Assembly (NCBI GenBank): GCA_947629525.1
Contig: CANREB010000001.1
Span: 1-64,000, forward strand
DNA: 64,000 nucleotides
From: an uncultured Lachnospiraceae bacterium
GTDB lineage: Bacteria > Bacillota > Clostridia > Lachnospirales > Lachnospiraceae
Direction of reading: 5' to 3'
The translations under genes were made by a program, and so were the position numbers. This document shows positions 36,044-45,100 of the stretch, one piece after another. Each line of letters starts with the position of its first letter. The stretch's first letter is position 1. A model generated the notes under the pieces. It had not been told where the DNA came from. It saw nothing but the letters and a program-made list of their open reading frames with translations, and did not search any database.

Positions 36044-36901
36044 TTAACCACCTATTTTAATACAATTTTCGCAAACAGGACTACCATTGTTGTTATTAAT
36101 CCACTTTGATGGTGCGACCACAACTTTATCTGCATTGTTGTTTAAATACTCTGCCCACCAACTAAAGCTACTGTTAGCCATAATCATATTTTTGCATTTT
36201 GACATTAAAAACAGATCAAAGCAGCTTGCATCTTCATTATTAATATCTACAAACGTTATATTTTCTTTTTGGTCAAAAAATTTTCTGCACCAGCCCATAT
36301 CATCCGAAAACACAAAAAAATGCGCATCATTAATATGTTCGCCCATATATTTCATGCTATTGTTATAGTATTCTTCTGTGCAGATTCCCCCAAACATATC
36401 TTGCATTTTAAGATAATCGCCACGCCTAACATGAATAGCTACAGAATTTGTTTTTTCAATTTCCTCCAATATCCGTTTATTCTCACCTACAGGAAATTTC
36501 CTTAATACTAACTCATTCCGCAATAATTCAGATATGTCTTCAAAATATTCCTTTCTCTGCCAATATCCATCTAAATATACATCCTGCATTTTTAAAATAT
36601 CAGGATCAAATTCTCCAGTCTCTGATTCTATAACATAACTTTTCTTTCTTCCAAATATCTTACGGCAAACAATCCCAGCCAAACTTTCATCATTGCCGGC
36701 AAGCTTATATTTTTGCCTTTTAGTACACTCCTTTATCTTTGTTTGAAATAAATTTAATTGAAATTTCCTATATGTGCTATTACTCCCGCGATACCACGAA
36801 ATATCCAAGTAAGCTTCCTTTCCATTTTCCTGAAGCTGTCTATACAAAGCATACTGAAAAAGCTGATTTCCAAGTCCTCCCATTACTTTCACTATAATCA
36901 T
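36044..36901 (-). CDS. GT11 family alpha-1,2-fucosyltransferase-like protein
   Basis: This 285-aa protein has VMGGLGNQLFQYALYRQL at the start, the GDP-fucose-binding VAIHVRRGDYLKM, FFVFSDDMGWCRKFF, and NSSFSWWAEYLN near the end, all hallmarks of GT11. Family members add fucose in alpha-1,2 linkage to galactose. It overlaps the upstream GT2 gene by 4 bp (ATGA) and precedes the GT6 gene by about 127 bp. The pair could make an H-type acceptor and then extend it (inference). Confidence 0.9.
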   Translation of the reverse strand: MIIVKVMGGLGNQLFQYALYRQLQENGKEAYLDISWYRGSNSTYRKFQLNLFQTKIKECTKRQKYKLAGNDESLAGIVCRKIFGRKKSYVIESETGEFDPDILKMQDVYLDGYWQRKEYFEDISELLRNELVLRKFPVGENKRILEEIEKTNSVAIHVRRGDYLKMQDMFGGICTEEYYNNSMKYMGEHINDAHFFVFSDDMGWCRKFFDQKENITFVDINNEDASCFDLFLMSKCKNMIMANSSFSWWAEYLNNNADKVVVAPSKWINNNNGSPVCENCIKIGG

Positions 36902-37899
36902 AATTCTTTTTTCCTGTTCTTTATATGAAGCAAAAATATTGTAAGCTTAAACGCATACAATGATACAAATAATACGATTCTTCTTGAAAGTTTATCGCTT
37001 CGGCACAAATACTCTCTCGCCCATTTATTATGCTTATTGATTAAACTAAGTAACTCTTCCTGAAGTTCATTATTTCCATAATAACATTCTTCATAATACT
37101 TCAACAGTTTTTCATACAGGAAATACGCTGTTTCATCTGCCATTTCATCCTGCCCTATATCATTTAAAAACTGTATCTGTTTCTCTATTTGTGGTATTTC
37201 ATCTGTAACTATTCGTTCAGATAAACCTTTTTTGCTGTCTAATCCTACTATGCTATTGTCTCTGCGTCTATAATAATATAAATCTTTATCAATATAAACG
37301 CCTCTCTTGGCAGCATAAAATACCTTTGCTGACCACACAACATCCTCATAGCACCTTCCCTTTGGGAAGTAAAGACCTTTTATAACATTTCTGCGATATA
37401 ACCTATCCCATACTGAAAACGATATCCTATATTTGTCTTTCCCATATATTAAAAATCTCAATACCTCAATATTTTCAAAAATCAGTATATTGCCTGTTCT
37501 ATTTTCATGTATTTCATTTTTTTTATTGTCAAAAAAGTCCTGCCAATTCGCGATAGCAATGTCGGCCTGATTTTTTTCAAGGATTTCAACCAACGTTTCA
37601 TACATACTCAAATCAATAAAGTCATCCGAGTCAACAAAACCTATATATTCACCTTTGGCGACTTCCAATCCTACATTTCTGGCGTCTGACAAACCACCAT
37701 TTTCCTTGTGAATAACAACTACTCTATTGTCCATTTGCGCATACTGATCGCAAATAACCCCCGAGTTATCTGTTGAGCCATCGTCAACTAAAATCACCTC
37801 AAGATTCTTATATGACTGATTTAATATTGAATCTACACACTGCTTTAAATATTGCGATACATTATATATTGGAACGATCACACTAATAAGTTCATTCAT
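36898..37899 (-). CDS. GT2 family glycosyltransferase
   Basis: This 333-aa GT-A protein starts LISVIVPIYNVSQYLKQCVD, with [15 protein letters not shown], DxD GYIGFVDSDDFIDLSMYE, and CYEDVVWSAKVFYAAKRG as the acceptor loop. A basic C-terminus with a hydrophobic stretch (VLFVSLYAFKLTIFLLHI) suggests membrane association. It overlaps the GT11 gene by 4 bp. Donor and acceptor are unknown. Confidence 0.85.
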   Translation of the reverse strand: MNELISVIVPIYNVSQYLKQCVDSILNQSYKNLEVILVDDGSTDNSGVICDQYAQMDNRVVVIHKENGGLSDARNVGLEVAKGEYIGFVDSDDFIDLSMYETLVEILEKNQADIAIANWQDFFDNKKNEIHENRTGNILIFENIEVLRFLIYGKDKYRISFSVWDRLYRRNVIKGLYFPKGRCYEDVVWSAKVFYAAKRGVYIDKDLYYYRRRDNSIVGLDSKKGLSERIVTDEIPQIEKQIQFLNDIGQDEMADETAYFLYEKLLKYYEECYYGNNELQEELLSLINKHNKWAREYLCRSDKLSRRIVLFVSLYAFKLTIFLLHIKNRKKEL

Positions 37900-37914
37900 A
37901 TCACATATCTTCTA

Positions 37915-38919
37915 TTAATTAATAAATTTTAAACACAATCTTTTCATATAAAACAGCAGAAAGCTTGTATTTTGAACTCCAATTAACTTCATGGAAATAT
38001 TTGTCGCCTTTCCTAATAACCTATTATATTTCTTCAACACATAGCGATAATCATTTATTTTTCTGCATACTTCTTTTCTTTCATCTTTATTTATCAAAAA
38101 CAAATTTCCCATGACAAAAAAGACTATTAGCTCTCCAAAGAAAAAATACATATTATTTCTAACCTTATCATCCATCTGATATTTTTCAAAGAAGTCTTCC
38201 CATCTATCCATGACATTAAATATGTCCATAAACTTTTTTTTACTGATTGTATTAGAGTTAGAACCTTCTCGCTTCTCCCTATAATAATATGTCGATGGTG
38301 TCATAACAACAGAATCTGCCAAATAAATAACCTTATATATCAAATCTAAGTCTTCAGCATAAATATCCCTTGTAAATTGAAATGCCTTTCCTCGCCAGTA
38401 TGACACTTTATAGCATTTACCACACGGAGACCATAGTGCAGGACCTGATGATAATTCCATAAAAGCACTCCTACCGTTTTTCTTTCCAAATGTTTTGTAA
38501 TCATAATAGTCATTATCTCTTCGTATTTTCCCATCTGTAAACGCATAATCTGACTGGTCAATCAACAAATCAGGATAACCATTTTGGCAGCATGTCCGAA
38601 AATATATCTGTAACGTGTCTTTATCAATATAATCATCACTGTCTACAAATATCATATATTCCCCGGAGACTTTATCAATTCCATAATTTCTGGCATCCGA
38701 TGATCCACCATTGCTTTTATGAAAAGTCTTAACTATAGGATACTTTTCTGCATACATATCACAAATAGCAGCACTGCCGTCTGTAGAGCCGTCGTCTACT
38801 AAGATAATTTCATATGCTTTATATGTTTGATTAACCAAACTATTTATGCACTCATCTAAATAATCTTTCACATTATATACTGGCACTACAATACTGTAAT
38901 TTATATGTTGTTGGCTCAT
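37915..38919 (-). CDS. GT2 family glycosyltransferase
   Basis: This 334-aa GT-A protein starts YSIVVPVYNVKDYLDECINS, with [15 protein letters not shown], DxD YMIFVDSDDYIDKDTLQI, and RDIYAEDLDLIYKVIY as the acceptor loop. It is 15 bp upstream of another GT2 gene with similar organisation but only moderate similarity. Donor and acceptor are unknown. Confidence 0.85.
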   Translation of the reverse strand: MSQQHINYSIVVPVYNVKDYLDECINSLVNQTYKAYEIILVDDGSTDGSAAICDMYAEKYPIVKTFHKSNGGSSDARNYGIDKVSGEYMIFVDSDDYIDKDTLQIYFRTCCQNGYPDLLIDQSDYAFTDGKIRRDNDYYDYKTFGKKNGRSAFMELSSGPALWSPCGKCYKVSYWRGKAFQFTRDIYAEDLDLIYKVIYLADSVVMTPSTYYYREKREGSNSNTISKKKFMDIFNVMDRWEDFFEKYQMDDKVRNNMYFFFGELIVFFVMGNLFLINKDERKEVCRKINDYRYVLKKYNRLLGKATNISMKLIGVQNTSFLLFYMKRLCLKFIN

Positions 38920-39007
38920 AATATACCCTGCCTTCTTATGTTATCTCCTAATAACATGAATCGTCATAGTATGTCTTTGGATAATATGAATCAATGTCTT
39001 TGACTCC

Positions 39008-39862
39008 CTAAATCTTTATCCAATCCGCACAATACACATCCGGCGTCTCTCTCCCATTAATCCATTTATTGGGACTAATTACCTTTTTATCAGCATTGCT
39101 GTTAAGGTACGCCGCCCACCAGCTGAAGCTGCTATTAGCAATAATCTGATGCTTACATTCTGACATCAAGCGCATGTCAATATATCCTTTGCTTTCAGGA
39201 TTACCTTCGACGTAAATATAGTTTTTGACTTCTCCAAATTTTTCCTTAGTCCACTCCAGATCATTAGAGAAAAAATAGTATTTTGGATTTTTTATACGGC
39301 TGTTCATAATTTCAATAGCCTTCTGATAATACTGTTCTGTACAAATATTACCATAAATGCTGTCCTGTTTTATATAATCACCACGCCGTATGTGAACAGC
39401 AACTGATTCTGTAGCATTTATCATATCTTCATAATCCTTATTCTGTCCGTCCAATTCATTTATAAACTTAAAATCAGTTTTAATGCTGTCCTGAATAGCA
39501 TACGAATACTTCCATGACTGCCAAAAACCTTCCAAAAAGCCTTCCTTTAGATTTAATATACTTTCATCATATGTATAATCTTCTTTTTCATAAATGTGTG
39601 TCTTTTTGTCACCGAGAAATCTTGATACTATTCTCGCCACCATTCCTGTACCTATGACATACTTTCTTGCCTCTTTCTTGGTACACAATTCATATTTTAA
39701 ATCAAAACATCCATAATTAAGGAAACATTCACGTGACACATCAATATGCTTAAATTTTGATATATCAAGCTTTGCATCCATCCCTCTTGCCAAAAATGCT
39801 TTATATAATGCATACTGAAACATCTGATTGCCTAATCCGCCGCACAATCGTACTATGATCAT
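39008..39862 (-). CDS. GT11 family alpha-1,2-fucosyltransferase-like protein (second copy)
   Basis: This 284-aa paralogue of the GT11 at 36044 has LCGGLGNQMFQYALYKAF, VAVHIRRGDYIKQDSIYG, YFFSNDLEWTKEKFG and NSSFSWWAAYLNSNADKKV. All the GDP-fucose and catalytic motifs are kept, so both copies should be active. Divergence between them suggests different acceptors rather than recent duplication. It is followed by GT2 genes and preceded by a GtrB-like gene. Confidence 0.9.
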   Translation of the reverse strand: MIIVRLCGGLGNQMFQYALYKAFLARGMDAKLDISKFKHIDVSRECFLNYGCFDLKYELCTKKEARKYVIGTGMVARIVSRFLGDKKTHIYEKEDYTYDESILNLKEGFLEGFWQSWKYSYAIQDSIKTDFKFINELDGQNKDYEDMINATESVAVHIRRGDYIKQDSIYGNICTEQYYQKAIEIMNSRIKNPKYYFFSNDLEWTKEKFGEVKNYIYVEGNPESKGYIDMRLMSECKHQIIANSSFSWWAAYLNSNADKKVISPNKWINGRETPDVYCADWIKI

Positions 39863-39886
39863 ATATGTCCTCGCTTCACTTACACA

Positions 39887-40897
39887 TTATTCCTGTTTAG
39901 TATTGTTTTCTTCATCATCAATTTTTTTCACGTTTTCAACAACGGCATTAGTATTATTAATATTGGTTTCTCTTTCAAAATAAATAGGTCTGCTCTTTAC
40001 TTCCATATAAATTCTTGCCAAATACTCGCCTATCATTCCTAATATAGTAATGATTACGCCGCCCAAAAACAGCATGACGATCATTATGCTGGCGTATCCT
40101 GTTCTTAGGGCATATGGATTTCGAACCATACTCATCCATATATCCACAGCATATATGAACGCCATTATGGTTATAATGATCCCTAAATAAACAACGCCCC
40201 GCAGTGGAGTTGTTGCAAATGCGATAAAACCGCTGTACGCATATCTGACTAATCCCATAAAGCTCCACTTGGTCTTGCCTGCTGATCTTTCTACATTCTC
40301 ATACTCGATCCATTTGTTTTTGTAACCAACCCAAGCATATATACCTTTTGTAAACCGCTCACGCTCCGTTACAGAAAGTATTGCTTCGACTACATTACGT
40401 TTCATGAGGCAGTAGTCTGTACTACCTGGTACTAAATCTATCACAGTAACATGATTTATAATATGATAAAATGCCCTTGAAAATAAACTCCTGATCATGG
40501 GCTCGCCTGTTCTTGATATTCTCCTTGCAGTCGCCCTGTCATATCCTTCATTTTCAACGGCGTTAAGCATCTTTATTAGAAGTTCTGGCGGGTGCTGCAA
40601 ATCTACATCTATCAATGCCACAAAATCACCGGTACTTTTGCTCAGTCCGGCGTATATCGCAGATTCTTTTCCAAAATTACGCGACAAAGCTATATACTGC
40701 ACTTTTCCCTTTGTCGCAGTGTTTGCTACTTCCTTTATTATATTAAGCGTATTATCCTTACTGCCATCGTCTATAAACGTTATTATGAAATCATACTTAT
40801 AAAGCTTTTTAAAAACTTCCTTTACACCATCATAGAATGCCTGTATACAGTTTTCTTCATTATAGCAGGGGACTATCAGCTCTATTGTCTTTTTCAT
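39887..40897 (-). CDS. GtrB/DPM1-like polyprenyl-phosphate glycosyltransferase
   Basis: This protein of about 336 aa has a GT2 domain (ELIVPCYNEENCIQAFYDGV, VALIDVDLQHPPELLIKM with the DxD-LQ pattern, RTGEPMIRSLFSRAFYHI). Two C-terminal membrane segments follow (GVVYLGIIITIMAFIYAVDI and a second). This is the layout of GtrB/CsbB-type enzymes that load a sugar on undecaprenyl phosphate. It would supply the GtrA flippase and GtrII-like transferase encoded 20 kb downstream. I start at ATG 40897 behind GGAG. A good leftward promoter lies just upstream. Confidence 0.9.
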   Translation of the reverse strand: MKKTIELIVPCYNEENCIQAFYDGVKEVFKKLYKYDFIITFIDDGSKDNTLNIIKEVANTATKGKVQYIALSRNFGKESAIYAGLSKSTGDFVALIDVDLQHPPELLIKMLNAVENEGYDRATARRISRTGEPMIRSLFSRAFYHIINHVTVIDLVPGSTDYCLMKRNVVEAILSVTERERFTKGIYAWVGYKNKWIEYENVERSAGKTKWSFMGLVRYAYSGFIAFATTPLRGVVYLGIIITIMAFIYAVDIWMSMVRNPYALRTGYASIMIVMLFLGGVIITILGMIGEYLARIYMEVKSRPIYFERETNINNTNAVVENVKKIDDEENNTKQE

Positions 40898-40951
40898 TAA
40901 TATGCTCCGCACTTTATCAAGAACTTTTATTGTATATGGTTACCTTTGTCC

Positions 40952-40980
40952 ATAATAACATACATTTTTTTTATATACAA
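40952..40980 (-). promoter_or_regulatory. SigmaA-type promoter for the GtrB-like gene and downstream operon
   Basis: On the minus strand a -35 TTGTAT (40975-40980) and -10 TATTAT (40952-40957) are separated by 17 bp. The position, about 55 bp before the GtrB-like start in a 180-bp gap, fits an internal transcription start for the block from 40.9 kb leftward. Confidence 0.6.
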
Positions 40981-41076
40981 TATTTTTCGTGCAATTTAAG
41001 CATTGAGCCTGACTATTTACGCGCAATTGTTTTCAAGATTCATTGTCCGTTCAAACATTTACAAATTCAGCTGTTT

Positions 41077-41736
41077 TTATGCGTTCAGGTTTTCCCACTC
41101 ATTTGCCAAAGTTTTAGCATCATACTCCCACCACTTACTTTTCAAAAGCCGCTCTCTTTTTTCCTCATCAAACCTATATCTTATAACCTTTGCAGGACAT
41201 CCCGCGACAACCGCATACGCCGGCACATCCTTTGTCACAAGACTTTCTGCACCGATCACAGCTCCCGTTCCAATATGCACTCCACCTATTATACTTACAT
41301 AGCTTCCAATCCACACATCATTATCAATATATGTATGTTTGGATCTCGTCACTAAATCCTGAGCCTTGGCGCCTACGGGATCATATATACTAAACGGTGT
41401 TTTTTTATTAAATGCCCAAAACGGGAACGTAGAAAACTCTGACATATCATGATTCCCGGAAATAATTTTTAGATCTCTGCCAATTGAGCAATAACTGCCT
41501 ATGCTTACATGCTCCAAATACGCATCTCCGTTTAGGAATGTATACTTTCCTATTTCTACCTTCCCGATATATATAGGCATTCCGGCTATTGAAGCAGTTT
41601 TGTCTATCTGCGGTTTATGGAGCTTTTTGGAAAACCATGACCTAAACAATCTTGGAGTTTTATTGAATGTTTCCATAAACCAACAGAACACTGCCCGCCT
41701 TATCTGAGTGGCTTTGCCTGCCTTTAACACTTCCAT
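41077..41736 (-). CDS. Hexapeptide-repeat O-acetyltransferase
   Basis: This 219-aa left-handed beta-helix protein contains hexad repeats (IGKVEIGKYTFLNGDAYLEH, IDNDVWIGSYVSIIGGVHIG, then GTGAVIGAESLVTKDVPAYA) and the CatB/xenobiotic-acetyltransferase core SGNHDMSEF with the catalytic histidine. It ends VVAGCPAKVIRYRF, a typical closing strand. It likely acetylates a sugar of the glycan. A gap of 180 bp with a promoter follows it. Confidence 0.85.
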   Translation of the reverse strand: MEVLKAGKATQIRRAVFCWFMETFNKTPRLFRSWFSKKLHKPQIDKTASIAGMPIYIGKVEIGKYTFLNGDAYLEHVSIGSYCSIGRDLKIISGNHDMSEFSTFPFWAFNKKTPFSIYDPVGAKAQDLVTRSKHTYIDNDVWIGSYVSIIGGVHIGTGAVIGAESLVTKDVPAYAVVAGCPAKVIRYRFDEEKRERLLKSKWWEYDAKTLANEWENLNA

Positions 41737-41756
41737 AACATCATCACCCTATCTAG

Positions 41757-42794
41757 TCAAACCCGATACATTAAACCATACCTTATATCCCCAACTAATA
41801 GCTTCCATAAAAATTTACTTTTATGAAAAAGCATTATTGAATATTTTATTAATTTCTCTGAAAATGTATCATAACATATTTTTTTCAGTTCTTCGTAGTA
41901 CTCTGCGTAATACTCATCGATCTGAGCTAAATACACTGTCTTTTTCTCTTCATCGTTCTCCTGAGTAACTATTTGATACCACAATTTCAGTATAACAAGA
42001 TAAAATCCGATCATATGCCTCTGGTATGCATAAACACACTGATTTCCCTTATAAAAATCAAGGTTCATTTTGTTCGCCAAGGCAAGCTCATAATGCAAGG
42101 CGTTGGGTTTGAGGATTCTGCTGTCAGTATATTTTGATACCCGGTGCAGTACATATACTTTATTCAAAAGTATCATCCGCTCCGCATTAAACAAAAATCT
42201 CGGAACACAGTATACATCATTCAAGTAATTTTGCGGCAGTATCTCCCGAGCATCATAAATAATCGACAGCATTCTTTTATAAAAATCTCTCTTGATCAAC
42301 ATCCCCCATAAGCATCCTGTATTACCGCTGTTGACATTTGGTGCGAACAACCTGTCAAGCATCTCTCTGCCGGATATTTCCTCTATCCTTTTATTATCTG
42401 AAAACTGATAGCTTTGAATCTTTGCGCTTACAATATTTACAAAGCAAGTGTATACCAAATCGGCATCCTTATGCATCATCATATCTTCAAGCATCTTATG
42501 TTCAAAAATATCATCTCCATCCAGAAATGCAATGCTTGTGTTTTCCTTAGCCATTTTATAACCTGTATCTCTTGCATTTGACATTCCTGCATTCTTTTGG
42601 TGGCACACTTTTATTCTTTCATCTTTTTCAGCATACTCATCACATATGAGCGGTGTTTCATCTGTAGAGCCGTCATCTACAAGAATCAATTCATAATTCG
42701 TATATGTTTGCATTAATACACTGTCCAATGTGTCACGCAAAAAACGAGCGCCATTGTAAACAGGTATAATCACGCTCAAATCACATCCTGCCAT
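41757..42794 (-). CDS. GT2 family glycosyltransferase
   Basis: This 345-aa GT-A protein has [35 protein letters not shown], Dx[19 protein letters not shown], and an acceptor loop with [15 protein letters not shown]. It lies 20 bp upstream of the acetyltransferase gene. Substrates are unknown. Confidence 0.85.
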   Translation of the reverse strand: MAGCDLSVIIPVYNGARFLRDTLDSVLMQTYTNYELILVDDGSTDETPLICDEYAEKDERIKVCHQKNAGMSNARDTGYKMAKENTSIAFLDGDDIFEHKMLEDMMMHKDADLVYTCFVNIVSAKIQSYQFSDNKRIEEISGREMLDRLFAPNVNSGNTGCLWGMLIKRDFYKRMLSIIYDAREILPQNYLNDVYCVPRFLFNAERMILLNKVYVLHRVSKYTDSRILKPNALHYELALANKMNLDFYKGNQCVYAYQRHMIGFYLVILKLWYQIVTQENDEEKKTVYLAQIDEYYAEYYEELKKICYDTFSEKLIKYSIMLFHKSKFLWKLLVGDIRYGLMYRV

Positions 42795-42836
42795 TATAAT
42801 ACCTCATCCATGATAATAACGTTATTTTCCATATTT

Positions 42837-43859
42837 TTACTTTCCAAACTTAATATTTTTACTCTTTATATGCATAATTTTCTTTATTACTTCTATAAAT
42901 AATCTGTAACAAACATAATACGTATATACAAAATGAAGTCCCAAACTTATTTTTTTATAACTGACACACATTCTTACCGAATCAATAAGAGGAATTGCAG
43001 GCACCATACAATATATAATAAATAAAATTTTTCTTTTTTTTAAAATCGCACTCGTGCCGGCTCTCACACTATATCCTGATTGTTTTACATCATTCAGATT
43101 AGTGTATACTCTAAACTTAAGTTTTCTTAAATATGAACTGAAGTTTGATAAAGAGTAATGAACAATATTATCATTTGGTATACAACCTACATAATGTGTC
43201 TTTTTCACCACATTATAAAAAATAGAAGTCGCAAACTCCTGCGTTTTATAAAAATCGCCATACAGTTCCTTTGCCTTTAAAATATCAATTGTTACTGTAC
43301 CGCCATCTCCGATAGGAATGATGGAATCATCACTATAGAAATATAAATTTCCTTCTTCGCATTGTTTCTTTAGATATTTTCTATTGTCTTTAATTCTAGA
43401 TTCTGATAAATGATATACCACATAACTGAATGGATCGCCAAAATAGTTTATATATGCACATGCTATACCACAGTTTTGCCCGGGAATATATTTATCATGC
43501 ATTAATGCATAAATCCCATTTCCATCTTCCACTTTTTCCAGCAGGCGCTTCCGTTTACTAAGCTGCTCATTACTTGTTAAGACCTCATCCGAATCTTGAA
43601 ATACAACCCATCTCCCTCGAGCGTTATCAAGTCCAATACGCTTTGCATATTCCGGAAAACGTTTAGGATTTGGCAATATTATAGCATTATATTTTTGGGC
43701 AATCTCTATTGTATTATCAGTAGAACCTCCATCTACAACAAGTATTTCAATACTTTCATCCGGCATATTTTGATCACGTATTGAAGTTAACGCCATTTCA
43801 ATAGTATTTTCTGAATTGTATGTGGGCATTATAATTGAAAACCATATTTTATTAGTCAC
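42837..43859 (-). CDS. GT2 family glycosyltransferase
   Basis: This protein of about 340 aa has FSIIMPTYNSENTIEMALTS, LVVDGGSTDNTIEIAQ, and WVVFQDSDEVLTSNEQL, in which DSD fills the DxD site. A basic hydrophobic C-terminal region (ILFIIYCMVPAIPLIDSV) suggests one or two membrane segments. I start at GTG 43859 because GGAGGAG lies 5-6 bases upstream; the frame extends to 43880 without a ribosome site. Acceptor unknown. Confidence 0.8.
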   Translation of the reverse strand: MTNKIWFSIIMPTYNSENTIEMALTSIRDQNMPDESIEILVVDGGSTDNTIEIAQKYNAIILPNPKRFPEYAKRIGLDNARGRWVVFQDSDEVLTSNEQLSKRKRLLEKVEDGNGIYALMHDKYIPGQNCGIACAYINYFGDPFSYVVYHLSESRIKDNRKYLKKQCEEGNLYFYSDDSIIPIGDGGTVTIDILKAKELYGDFYKTQEFATSIFYNVVKKTHYVGCIPNDNIVHYSLSNFSSYLRKLKFRVYTNLNDVKQSGYSVRAGTSAILKKRKILFIIYCMVPAIPLIDSVRMCVSYKKISLGLHFVYTYYVCYRLFIEVIKKIMHIKSKNIKFGK

Positions 43860-43990
43860 TTCAACTCCTCCGAAACCCAAAATGCTTCTTAATTATCATA
43901 TTATAATTATTATAATTTATCATATATTCAAACGTTTTTATCTGGCAACTATATAAAAAGCAAAGCTTATTAAAGTTATCGTATTTTAAT

Positions 43991-45100
43991 TTAACCGGCT
44001 TTAATGGACAATATCACATCACATATAATTTTGCTTGGGCTAAATTTGTTCACAATGCTTTCTCTTTTATATTTGATATAGTTTTCTTCAAATGCCGACA
44101 TACACTCTATATTTCCCGAATACATAACTGCATTGCTCCCGATCCCCTCTTGGCGTTCCGTAGTCTTTCGCATTATTAGGCACGGCTTCCCCATATAGTG
44201 AAGTTCTTCCTGATTGCTTCCTCCATCCGTGATCACATACTGCGAATTGTATAAAAGCTTCATAAAGTCAAAGTAGTCTATCCTTGGCAATAATATAAAA
44301 TTTCCGCTTGCTTCCAGACGGGACAATATATTTAGCTCTTTAAGCTTATTCTCAGTTATTTTATGAAGGATCAAAACACATTTCCTTTTTTGCGCAAATT
44401 TTTCGATCTGTGCTATCACCTGCCCGACAAATTCATTTTTCATAAGGTTTTCCTGCCGGTGCATAACAAAAACAAAATAATCTTCATCCAATATATCCTT
44501 TACCGCTTCCGTGGCAATTTCTATCTTTTGGGAATACATCAAGCTGTCAAGTATCGTGTTATATTCTGTGTTTACGACTTTTCCTTTAACTCTTTTTAAA
44601 TTGCCCGCCGGTTCGCTTCCTGGCGCGAAATGTACATATGCAAGCCTGCTTGTCACAAGGCGGTCTATCTCCTCTGGAAAGGGATTCAGCAGATTATGTG
44701 ACCTTAATCCTGCTTCAATATGGCATACACACATTCCGAGTTTTCTGCCAATCATTGCTCCCATCATCGTCGATACAGTATCCCCATGAACTATAAGCGC
44801 TTCACCCTTAAGATCATCCTCATTAAAATTAGAAGTTATCATGCCGGCAGCGTTTCGCCTTGTCGCCGCAAACCATTTAAGAAGTCCTGCTGCGCTTTTG
44901 GTTATACTTTCTTCTTTTGATAACTCCACAAATTTGCCGTTTAAGTTTATAAATTTCATAATGCGGCTATTTGCAATATCATTTTGCCCTGATGCTATTA
45001 TATTGCATACTGCACCTTTTTTTTGACATTCTATTATCACTGGAAATACTTTGATCAGCTCTGCCTCAGTACCAATGAAAAAATAAATATTTTTTGCCAT
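43991..45100 (-). CDS. UDP-GlcNAc 2-epimerase-like protein (WecB family)
   Basis: This 369-aa GT-B-fold protein has IVHGDTVSTMMGAMIGRKLG, VCHIEAGLRSHNLLNPFPEE, IDRLVTSRLAYVHFAP and YVITDGGSNQEELHYMGKPC, all motifs of non-hydrolysing 2-epimerases that convert UDP-GlcNAc to UDP-ManNAc. The N-terminus (FFIGTEAELIKVFPVII) is typical. It overlaps the stop of the gene before it as TAATG. A relative with another UDP-HexNAc substrate cannot be excluded. Confidence 0.85.
   Translation of the reverse strand: MAKNIYFFIGTEAELIKVFPVIIECQKKGAVCNIIASGQNDIANSRIMKFINLNGKFVELSKEESITKSAAGLLKWFAATRRNAAGMITSNFNEDDLKGEALIVHGDTVSTMMGAMIGRKLGMCVCHIEAGLRSHNLLNPFPEEIDRLVTSRLAYVHFAPGSEPAGNLKRVKGKVVNTEYNTILDSLMYSQKIEIATEAVKDILDEDYFVFVMHRQENLMKNEFVGQVIAQIEKFAQKRKCVLILHKITENKLKELNILSRLEASGNFILLPRIDYFDFMKLLYNSQYVITDGGSNQEELHYMGKPCLIMRKTTERQEGIGSNAVMYSGNIECMSAFEENYIKYKRESIVNKFSPSKIICDVILSIKAG

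Noticed and set aside
40837..41355. Long antisense open frame on the plus strand
   Set aside because: It overlaps the acetyltransferase and the GtrB-like gene and its promoter, has no ribosome site, and has biased composition. It is a shadow frame. Similar frames at 30132-30524 and 16212-16556 were rejected for the same reason.
43881..43990. Promoter upstream of the GT2 gene at 42837
   Set aside because: Several TATAAT-like strings occur in the AT-rich gap but no -35 stands at 16-18 bp.
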